Source: a bacterium UBP3_UBA6266
Lineage (GTDB): Bacteria; Auribacterota; UBA6266
Assembly (NCBI GenBank): GCA_002440765.1
Contig: DJVC01000007.1
Coordinates: 5,832-35,609, forward strand
Direction: 5' to 3'
DNA length: 29,778 nt
Shown piece by piece: positions 22,932 to 29,778 of the stretch; the stretch's first letter is position 1, and each line of letters starts with the position of its first letter. The notes under the pieces were generated by a model. It had not been told where the DNA came from and ran no database searches. It was given only the letters and a program-made list of their open reading frames with translations. The translations under genes were made by a program, and so were the position numbers.

Positions 22932-25900
22932 CCTTTTAACGGTAATACTGTTTTTCTGTGTGTATTTCCTGTTGCTTTTCCTGGCAGCACTTTTTGTTGA
23001 AAAAAAATCTGACAGGCTGCGGAAACTCATCTCAAATCCTGTTATCTACGCGCTTTCAATTGCTGTCTACTGCAGCGCGTGGACTTTCTACGGTGATGCC
23101 GCAAAGATGGCGAAAGACGGCGTGATATATCTTGCTATTTATCTTGGTCCCTGCGCGGGTGTTTTTTTCTGGTGGGTCATTTTGAGAAAGATGGTGCGAA
23201 TAAAAAATTCGCATCATATAACGAACATCGCTGATTTTATATCCGCGCGTTATAATAAATCCCAGCCGCTTGCGGCAATCGTTGCCGTTTTCTGCCTTTT
23301 AGGCACACTGCCGTATATCGCGCTCCAGATGAAAGCGATCATATCCACGATCGCGATAGTTACCATTTCTTCGGGATCCCAGACCGCATGGCTGGATAAA
23401 ATCGGTATCCTTGTAATACTTCTTATGATACTTTTTACGCTTGTATTCGGCGTTAGGAGGGTTGACCCCACCGAACGGCACCCGGGAATGGTTTTTTCCA
23501 TAGGCCTCACATCCATTTTTACGGTTTCGATGCTGTTGGTTTGCGGGCTGTTTGCTGTTTATTTCCTGAATAACGGTTTTCAGGATTTATTCGCCAAAGT
23601 ATCTTCAAGCCAATACGCCGGGCTTATGAAAATCGGGTTTTCCGGGGATTCCTCTTTTATCACATGGTTCTCTTTTCTTGCTGTGTCCATGTTTATGGTT
23701 ATATTGCTGCCGCGTCAGTTTCATATGAGTGTGGTTGAGAATTCAGATGAAAACAATATAAAAACCGCAATGTGGATGGTTCCCGTCTACCTGCTTTTAA
23801 TAAATATATTTATTATCCCCATTGCCTTTACCTCGCTGCTTAAGGGGCTGGCTTTGAACGAGGCTGATACTTTTGTTTTGCAACTGCCTTATAAATTCGG
23901 AAACCGCTATCTTACAATGATGGTTCTGATGGGAGGTTTTTCAGCGGCTACAAGCGTTGTGATGGTTTGTGCCGTAACCGTTTCCACAATGATATCAAAC
24001 CATGTCATCCTGCCCTTGCTTAGTTTGACAAAAAGGGTAAATCTTAGCCGCTATATTCTGCAGTGGAGATGGATTACGGTCGGGATCTTTATACTTCTGG
24101 GATATCTTTTCGGCTGGTTTGTCGGTGAAAATTACTCTCTTTTTGATATGGGGATGATTTCTTTTGTGGGGATTCTGCAGTTTGTTCCCCTGATTATAGG
24201 CGGGATTTTCTGGACAAAAGGGAATAAAACCGGCGCTGTTATGGGTCTTACAGCCGGTTTTGCGGTCTGGTTTTATACTCTTTTTATCCCCTGTTTTGCA
24301 TCGAGCGGATGGATTTCCACGTTTTTTATGTCGAATGGCATTTTTGGGCTGAAAATCCTCAGACCGGCGGAATTTTTCGGGATAAAATTTCCCGATGCCG
24401 TAAGCCATTCTGTTTTCTGGTCAATGTTTTTTAACCTGGGTTTTTATATGTTCGGTTCGGTATGTTTCCGGACAAAACGGGAAGAAAAGAGAAATGCCGA
24501 AAGTTTTGTCGGCGCGCTGTCCAGCGATGATATTTTCGCTGGGTCCACAGCGAAGGAAGCTCATATTGTGCTGGAAAGCAAGCTCGAGATTATGAGAAAA
24601 ATCCTGTCCTGCTACCTTCCCGCGGATAAAATGTCTCTCATACTGAAGAAAGGTGTTTATCTCACAGGCATAGGAAAGGGAACACACATTTCAATTCTTG
24701 AGCTGGCAAGGCTTCAGAATGAGATTGAGAAATTGCTTGCCGGTTCGATAGGCACAGCCACCTCCCATAAGGCTATGATGGGGGGAGGGGTCTTTACCGT
24801 AGAAGAATCAAAAGAGTTATCCGAGGCCTATGCGGAGGCACTTGCGGATCTGAAATTGACCCCCCAGGAACTTAAAAAAAAGATTGATTACCATCAGGAA
24901 AGAGAAGACCTTCTTTCCCTGCACGCCATGGAGCTTGAAGAAAAGATCAAAGAGCTTGAAGACCTTATAAGCCAGAGGAAACGCGTGGAAAATGACCTGA
25001 GAGAAAACGAAGAAAAATACAGGGCTTTGTTTGAAAGTTCCAGGGACGCGATATTTATTACGGGAGAGGACGGGAAATTTATTGACGTAAATGAATCAGC
25101 GCTGGTGCTTTTCGGTTTTTCCAGGGATGAGATGTTCAGGATGGAATATAAGGACATATTCGTGGATTTTATTGATTACCACGAATTTGAAAGGGATGTC
25201 GAGAAGAGCGGCTCCGTGAGGAATTATGAGGTAAAACTGAAAAGCAAAACGGGCAGGGAAATGGAGTGCATGATAACGGTTGCCCTGAAGCAGAACAGTA
25301 AAAAGGATATTTTAGGACTGCAGGGTGTTATAAGGGATATTACCGAGCAGAAGAAAGCCGGGAGGGCTCTTCAGGACAGTTACAACAAGCTTCAGAAAAA
25401 CATGGAAAGCACAATTCTTGCCATGGCAAGAATTGTTGAGACTAAGGACCCTTATACCGCCGGCCATGAAAGGAGAGTGGCCCAGTTGGCCGTTGCGATA
25501 GCGCAGGATATGAGGCTCCCCGAGGAACAGATAAACGGCATTTACATGGCGGCTATAGTGCATGATATAGGCAAAATCTATGTGCCTTCCGAGATACTGA
25601 CTAAGCCGGGCAAATTGACGGATATAGAATTCAGCATTATTAAGACACACCCTCAGCTCGGCTATGATATTTTGAAAACCATAGAATTTTCCTGGCCTGT
25701 GGCTGATATTGTGCTGCAGCACCATGAGAGATTGGACGGTTCAGGGTATCCTTTCGGCATCAAGGAAGAGGATATCCTCCTTGAGGCCAGGATAATAGCG
25801 GTGGCTGATGTTGTTGAGGCTATGTATTCCCCCCGGCCCTATCGACCGTCCGTGGGATTTGAGAATGCGCTCCAGGAAATTGTCGAAAACAGGGGAAATC

Positions 25901-25980
25901 TGTACGATCCGGCCGCAGTGGATTCCTGCCTAAAACTATTTATGAAAGAAAACTTTAAATTCGTTTCAGAACAAATTTAA
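22924..25980 (+). CDS. SSS-transporter/STAC/PAS/HD-GYP fusion sensor
   Basis: The 1018-residue protein starts with a sodium:solute symporter-like domain of about 13 helices (1-510). Segments RRVDPTERHPGM and LPRQFHMSVVENSDENN resemble the transporter part of CbrA-type sensors. A probable STAC linker (about 545-620), a coiled coil (about 650-690) and a PAS domain (about 696-805, opening EEKYRALFESSRDAIFI) follow. The output is HD-GYP (about 830-1015) with His880-Asp881 (HDIGK), two HH-type ligands in LQHHERLDGSGYP and Gly941-Tyr942-Pro943, so a c-di-GMP phosphodiesterase is predicted. There is no histidine kinase or receiver. It probably links uptake or binding of a solute to c-di-GMP breakdown. 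AAGG precedes the ATG. Confidence 0.88.
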   Translation: MFDLLTVILFFCVYFLLLFLAALFVEKKSDRLRKLISNPVIYALSIAVYCSAWTFYGDAAKMAKDGVIYLAIYLGPCAGVFFWWVILRKMVRIKNSHHITNIADFISARYNKSQPLAAIVAVFCLLGTLPYIALQMKAIISTIAIVTISSGSQTAWLDKIGILVILLMILFTLVFGVRRVDPTERHPGMVFSIGLTSIFTVSMLLVCGLFAVYFLNNGFQDLFAKVSSSQYAGLMKIGFSGDSSFITWFSFLAVSMFMVILLPRQFHMSVVENSDENNIKTAMWMVPVYLLLINIFIIPIAFTSLLKGLALNEADTFVLQLPYKFGNRYLTMMVLMGGFSAATSVVMVCAVTVSTMISNHVILPLLSLTKRVNLSRYILQWRWITVGIFILLGYLFGWFVGENYSLFDMGMISFVGILQFVPLIIGGIFWTKGNKTGAVMGLTAGFAVWFYTLFIPCFASSGWISTFFMSNGIFGLKILRPAEFFGIKFPDAVSHSVFWSMFFNLGFYMFGSVCFRTKREEKRNAESFVGALSSDDIFAGSTAKEAHIVLESKLEIMRKILSCYLPADKMSLILKKGVYLTGIGKGTHISILELARLQNEIEKLLAGSIGTATSHKAMMGGGVFTVEESKELSEAYAEALADLKLTPQELKKKIDYHQEREDLLSLHAMELEEKIKELEDLISQRKRVENDLRENEEKYRALFESSRDAIFITGEDGKFIDVNESALVLFGFSRDEMFRMEYKDIFVDFIDYHEFERDVEKSGSVRNYEVKLKSKTGREMECMITVALKQNSKKDILGLQGVIRDITEQKKAGRALQDSYNKLQKNMESTILAMARIVETKDPYTAGHERRVAQLAVAIAQDMRLPEEQINGIYMAAIVHDIGKIYVPSEILTKPGKLTDIEFSIIKTHPQLGYDILKTIEFSWPVADIVLQHHERLDGSGYPFGIKEEDILLEARIIAVADVVEAMYSPRPYRPSVGFENALQEIVENRGNLYDPAAVDSCLKLFMKENFKFVSEQI

Positions 25981-25993
25981 CGCGAATAATATT

Positions 25994-28441
25994 ATGAATG
26001 ATGAATTAAATAAGAATAAAAATTCTTTTGAGGATGAAATAGAGCGGACAACGCTGGTTTTTGACAGCGGCAGCCGGCCGTTCAGAATAATATGCGATAC
26101 ATTTCTCGAGGTGGAAGGAGCGAGCGAAGAAAAAATATATTCCATATTATGTAAAAACCTTTTGCGGATGTGCAATGCGAAATGTGTTGCTTTCGCTTCA
26201 TCAAAACCGGACAATTTTCTGAAACTTGAAATCGTAACGACCGAAAGGGAAACAGGTCTTTCATTCCTTGAAGAGAAACCCTGTATAATCAGGAAGATAC
26301 CGGATGGAGTGTTCGGAAATTTCAAAGACAATGAAATAATCGACTGTTCCGCCAGCCGCGCATGCCTGTTAAGTATTTTCCCCGAAGCATTCACTGAGGA
26401 AATAAAATCTGAAAGAAACGTTGAGAGGTATGCTCTTGCGAGTATCAGGGAAGGGGAAATTGTCGCAATCGGTTATATGCAATTGTACCCCGGCTATAAA
26501 CTTGCCATGAAAGGCGTGCTTATTCATTTTCTTAATATGATAGGGATAATCTTACAGAGGATGAATTATCTGAAGTCGCTTGCCGAGAGTGAGGAAAAAT
26601 ACAGGCTTTCCATAGAATATATTCCATTACACCTCTGCGAGGTGGACAAAGAGGGAAATATCATTCTCTGGAATAAATTTTCTGAAAAAATGCTTGGGTA
26701 CAGCGTTGATGAAGCGGTTAAAAAACTTAAAGTCTACAAACTGCATGAAAACCCGTCCCGGGCCGATGAAGTGCATAAGATTGCTTCGGAGACCGGGATG
26801 TATAACGATGAAATCAACCTTGTCCACAAAGACGGGACCGTATTTCCCGTCCATCTTATTGTTATACCGAAAAAAGATAAAGACGGGACCGTGGTGTGTT
26901 ATTACAGGTTTGGCGAAGATATTACGGTCAGGAAAAGGGCGGAGGAAGAGATTTATAAAAGCAGGGAAACTTTCAGGAAACTTATCGAAAATGCGCCGGT
27001 GGGCATCATAGTTACAAACGATAAATCCGAAATCATAGATATAAATCCTTCCGCCCTTGAGATATTTCAGCGGCAGAGAGGAGAGATGATAGGGAGAAAA
27101 CCGGAAAATTTCTTTACCGGAACAAAGGACAGGACTTTTGTTATCAAAAGCGGAATGTCCGAAACAGAGAAGAAAGAGGTATTTGTTACCAGGGCTTCGG
27201 GTGAAAAAATACCTGTTATTAAAAGCGCAAATTCTATCGAGCTGGACGGGGAAGCCTGCATTATGGAAACGCTGATAGATATCTCCGACTGGAAAAGAGC
27301 CGAGGAACAGGCGGATTACAGGCTGAATTTTGAAAGGCTGATAACATCTATTTCAACCAGTTTTATAAATATGAGAAACGAGGATATAGACAACGAGATA
27401 CAGGATGCTTTGACGCAGATAGGCCGGTTTACCGGCGTTGACAGAAGTTATGTCTTCCTTTTCCGGGATAAAGGCGCCGTTATGGATAATTTGTATGAAT
27501 GGTGCGCCGGAGGGATTGTTTCTCAGAAAGAAAGATTAATGGGTGTTGACACTGGAAAATTCGGGTGGATGGTAGGTAAGTTGAAAAAAGATGAAATAGT
27601 ATATGTGAACGACCTTTCCGAATTGCCTGCGGAAGCAAAAAATGAGCAGGACGAATTCCGGACCGAGGGAATTAAGTCTCTTATCAATGTCATATTGAAA
27701 GTTGCCGGAACTCCTCTGGGAATACTGGGTTTTGATTCTGTGAAGGAACAGAGAAAATGGACAGATGATGAAATCACACTTTTGAAAATAGTGGGCGAAA
27801 TTTTTACAAATGCTCTTGAAAGATGCAAAAAGGAAAGGGAACTTAAAGCAAGTTATGAAAAATTGAGGAGCAGTATGGAAAGCACTATAAACGCGATGGG
27901 GAGCATAGTTGAAGTGAGAGACCCTTACACCGCCGGCCATGAAAGAAGGGTTGCCCAGCTTGCAAGCGCTATTGCTTCGGAAATGGGGTTTTCCGAAAGG
28001 GAGGTTGAGGGGATCAGGATCGCATCTTCCATCCATGATGTGGGGAAAATATATGTTCCTGCTGAAATACTGAATAAACCGGCGAAGATATCTGAAATAG
28101 AATATAAAATCATTAAGACTCATCCGCGCGTCGGATATGATATTCTGAAAAATATAGAGTTCCCATGGCCGGTAGCCGATGTTGTGCTTCAGCATCATGA
28201 AAGATTTGACGGTTCGGGCTATCCGTTTGGCCTTTCGGGCAAAAATATCCTTATGGGGGCGAGAATAATAGGAGTTGCCGATGTTGTTGAAACAATGTCT
28301 TCCCACCGCCCTTACAGGTCTGCGCCCGGAATTGACAAAGCTCTTGAGGAAATATCAGGAAACAGGGGAAAGCTGTATGATCCCGATGTTGTCGACGCCT
28401 GCCTTAGATTATTTCGCGAAAAAAACTTTGTATTTAAATAG
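25994..28441 (+). CDS. GAF-like/PAS/PAS/GAF/HD-GYP phosphodiesterase
   Basis: This 815-residue soluble protein has a divergent GAF-like N-terminal region (about 30-195), two PAS domains (about 200-315 and 322-440, each opening with an EEKYRLSIE or RETFRKLIENAPVG type helix), a GAF domain (about 445-615; TGVDRSYVFLF, LGILGFDSV) and a C-terminal HD-GYP domain (about 630-810). The HD-GYP residues are intact: His681-Asp682 (HDVGK), QHHERFDGSGYP with Gly742-Tyr743-Pro744, and ADVVETM. It should hydrolyse c-di-GMP in the cytoplasm. The HD-GYP half is closely similar in protein and DNA to that of the preceding gene 13 bases upstream, indicating local duplication followed by change of the sensor half. 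Confidence 0.9.
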   Translation: MNDELNKNKNSFEDEIERTTLVFDSGSRPFRIICDTFLEVEGASEEKIYSILCKNLLRMCNAKCVAFASSKPDNFLKLEIVTTERETGLSFLEEKPCIIRKIPDGVFGNFKDNEIIDCSASRACLLSIFPEAFTEEIKSERNVERYALASIREGEIVAIGYMQLYPGYKLAMKGVLIHFLNMIGIILQRMNYLKSLAESEEKYRLSIEYIPLHLCEVDKEGNIILWNKFSEKMLGYSVDEAVKKLKVYKLHENPSRADEVHKIASETGMYNDEINLVHKDGTVFPVHLIVIPKKDKDGTVVCYYRFGEDITVRKRAEEEIYKSRETFRKLIENAPVGIIVTNDKSEIIDINPSALEIFQRQRGEMIGRKPENFFTGTKDRTFVIKSGMSETEKKEVFVTRASGEKIPVIKSANSIELDGEACIMETLIDISDWKRAEEQADYRLNFERLITSISTSFINMRNEDIDNEIQDALTQIGRFTGVDRSYVFLFRDKGAVMDNLYEWCAGGIVSQKERLMGVDTGKFGWMVGKLKKDEIVYVNDLSELPAEAKNEQDEFRTEGIKSLINVILKVAGTPLGILGFDSVKEQRKWTDDEITLLKIVGEIFTNALERCKKERELKASYEKLRSSMESTINAMGSIVEVRDPYTAGHERRVAQLASAIASEMGFSEREVEGIRIASSIHDVGKIYVPAEILNKPAKISEIEYKIIKTHPRVGYDILKNIEFPWPVADVVLQHHERFDGSGYPFGLSGKNILMGARIIGVADVVETMSSHRPYRSAPGIDKALEEISGNRGKLYDPDVVDACLRLFREKNFVFK

Positions 28442-28462
28442 GCTTTTACGGCACAGGGGTAT

Positions 28463-28687
28463 ATGTTTATGGATGATTTTGCGCAAGTGTCCGTATACCA
28501 CAGCATATCTGCCGCAGAGCTTGCAGTGTCGGTGTTGGAGGCCGAGGGGATAAAGTGTTATTTATCAGATTACGATACTTTTTCCATAGGAGCTCTGTGC
28601 GATCCGGATATAGGTTGGATAAAATTGATGGTGAACGGGAGAGACCTGAAAAGAGCGAAAGAAATACTTGGGGTTGCGGCAGGATAA
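28463..28687 (+). CDS. DUF2007 putative signal-transducing protein
   Basis: The 74-residue protein matches the small DUF2007 fold: VYHSISAAELAVSVLEAEGI at the N terminus, a central IGALCDPDIGWIKLMV strand and the closing ALGVAA-like helix RAKEILGV. The family is annotated as a putative signal-transducing domain with a ferredoxin-like fold and may bind other proteins. ATG 28463 lies three bases after AGGGG; an ATG at 28469 has better spacing and would shorten it by two residues. It sits between HD-GYP and PAS genes in the same direction. Confidence 0.75.
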   Translation: MFMDDFAQVSVYHSISAAELAVSVLEAEGIKCYLSDYDTFSIGALCDPDIGWIKLMVNGRDLKRAKEILGVAAG

Positions 28688-28723
28688 GTGTTATAATCGT
28701 AACGACTTATATGGAAAAGGGTT

Positions 28724-29778
28724 ATGACGGAAGATACGAGATCTAAAGAGGAACTCTTCGCAGAAATAGAAAAACTGAAGAAACGTCTTGTGGATGTGCA
28801 GGCACTTCAGGTACAGCGTAGGTTAATAGAAGAAACCCTCCGTGAAAAAGAAGAACTGATGTCCGCTATAGTCAAAGCCTTTGACGGTTATATCTACACA
28901 TGCGCTTCCGACTACACCGTTACTTTCATGAATAAAAATCTTATGGAAAGGACCGGCAGAGATGCTACGGGACAGAAGTGTTATGAAGTCCTTCACAACA
29001 GGGAGTCAGTTTGTCCCTGGTGCGTGAATGAAAAGGTTTTCAAGGGTGATACCGTGAGGTGGGAAGTACTGAGCCCCAAAGATAACCGCTGGTTCTATAT
29101 TGTCAATACGCCTATATTTGCCGGCGAAAAAGTTATTTCCAAAATGTCCATGTTTATTGACATTACCGAAAGAAAGGAATTTGAAGAGAGGCTTCGTGAA
29201 AGCGAGGAAAGATTCAAAAAACTGTTCGAATTAACCCCCTTTGCTGTTTTTCTTGAGACGATAGACGGCGATATTATCGATTGCAATGAGGAAGCGTCCA
29301 AAATGCTGGGATACAGTAAAAAAGAACTTAAGAATATGAATATTAAAGACCTGGTAAGCGCCAGAACGGCGAAAATGCTTCCGGGTCTTGTTGCAGCAAA
29401 TATTTCCTTCAAGGGGTTTTCCGTTGAAGCAGAAAACAGGAAGAAAAACGGATATGAATTTCCCGTTAAAGTGGATGCCAGGATACTGGAGATAAACAAT
29501 GAGAAAATGGTTTTTGTGTTGGTGCAGGATATCACGGAATCCAAAAGGGCGGAAGAAGCTTTGATAAGGGAAAAGAAACTCCATACCGGAGGCCCGGTGG
29601 TTGTGTTCAGGTGGTTTGCGGAAGAAGGCTGGCCGGTGGAATATGTGTCAAGCAACGTCAACCAGTTCGGATATACGGCCGAGGAATTCCTGAAAGGCAA
29701 AATTAAATATGCCGATATTGTTCACCCCGAGGACATAGAAAGGGTTGAAAAAGAAGTAAAACGGCACAGCAAAAAAGG
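28724..29778 (+). CDS. Multi-PAS sensor protein, 3' end outside window (partial)
   Basis: The frame opens at ATG 28724 (AAGG 4 bases upstream) and runs 351 codons to the window edge without a stop. The N terminus is a coiled coil (about 7-45). A first PAS domain (about 45-145) contains CYEVLHNRESVCPWC, a PAS variant with a CPWC pair that is often seen in sensor kinases and could bind a metal or respond to redox. A second PAS domain (about 157-270; FKKLFELTPFAVFLETIDG) and the start of a third (PVVVFRWFAEEGWPVEYVSS, YADIVHPEDI) follow. The output domain (kinase, GGDEF, HD-GYP or other) is not visible. Confidence 0.85.
   Translation, partial: MTEDTRSKEELFAEIEKLKKRLVDVQALQVQRRLIEETLREKEELMSAIVKAFDGYIYTCASDYTVTFMNKNLMERTGRDATGQKCYEVLHNRESVCPWCVNEKVFKGDTVRWEVLSPKDNRWFYIVNTPIFAGEKVISKMSMFIDITERKEFEERLRESEERFKKLFELTPFAVFLETIDGDIIDCNEEASKMLGYSKKELKNMNIKDLVSARTAKMLPGLVAANISFKGFSVEAENRKKNGYEFPVKVDARILEINNEKMVFVLVQDITESKRAEEALIREKKLHTGGPVVVFRWFAEEGWPVEYVSSNVNQFGYTAEEFLKGKIKYADIVHPEDIERVEKEVKRHSKK

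Noticed and set aside
23995..24408. 137-codon minus-strand frame within the SSS transporter domain
   Set aside because: Antisense to a well-supported membrane domain; composition is Lys/Asn/Pro-rich without motifs.
27536..28306. 256-codon open frame on the minus strand
   Set aside because: It lies wholly antisense to the GAF/HD-GYP coding sequence, has no recognisable motif and mirrors a similar antisense frame at 25312-25725 opposite the paralogous HD-GYP domain, as expected from shared codon composition.

Overview
The window comes from a bacterium with a Gram-negative envelope and moderate base composition. The evidence is outer-membrane machinery (TolB and Pal, a TolA/TonB-type protein with TolQ/R-type partners, lipoproteins) together with peptidoglycan genes (Mur ligase, alanine racemase, LysM). 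A pseudopilin of the kind common in PVC, Omnitrophota and related little-cultured lineages, plus a Gld-type ABC operon outside an obvious Bacteroidetes context, suggest such a lineage. That placement is inference only. I saw no rRNA, tRNA, CRISPR array, insertion sequence or phage gene. Coding density is very high, many genes overlap, and no gene-free stretch reaches 300 bases.

Layout. 1-2148 (+): end of tolB, pal, a coiled-coil/LysM protein and purN. 2135-4032 (-): a small lipoprotein and a MurC/Mpl-like ligase, convergent with purN and overlapping it. 4167-10331 (+): a LOG-like protein, a small Cys-pair protein, a TolA/TonB-type protein, its TolQ/ExbB and TolR/ExbD partners, ApbE, a CHASE2 adenylate cyclase and YidD, mostly overlapping or closely spaced. 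10499-11545 (+): a half-length TauE/SafE permease behind a structured leader, then a nitroreductase. 11686-13508 (+): a lone pseudopilin behind a structured leader, then a CPBP protease. 13529-17734 (+): mtnA, thiL, tsaE, tsaB and alr. 17735-22488 (-): a GldA/GldF/GldG-like ABC system with a DUF4340 protein. 22686-29778 (+): a signalling cluster consisting of a two-helix protein, an SSS-transporter/PAS/HD-GYP fusion, a PAS/GAF/HD-GYP protein, a DUF2007 protein and a multi-PAS protein cut by the window end.

The genes fall into three themes. The first is envelope energisation and peptidoglycan: a Tol-Pal-like system split into two clusters, with a LysM coiled-coil protein where CpoB normally sits. 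The second is housekeeping: purine synthesis, t6A modification of tRNA, thiamine phosphate kinase and D-alanine supply. The third is second-messenger signalling: one predicted cAMP-producing enzyme and two predicted c-di-GMP phosphodiesterases. The most unusual item is the transporter-like CbrA-type sensor fused directly to an HD-GYP output domain instead of a histidine kinase, with a co-translated two-helix partner.
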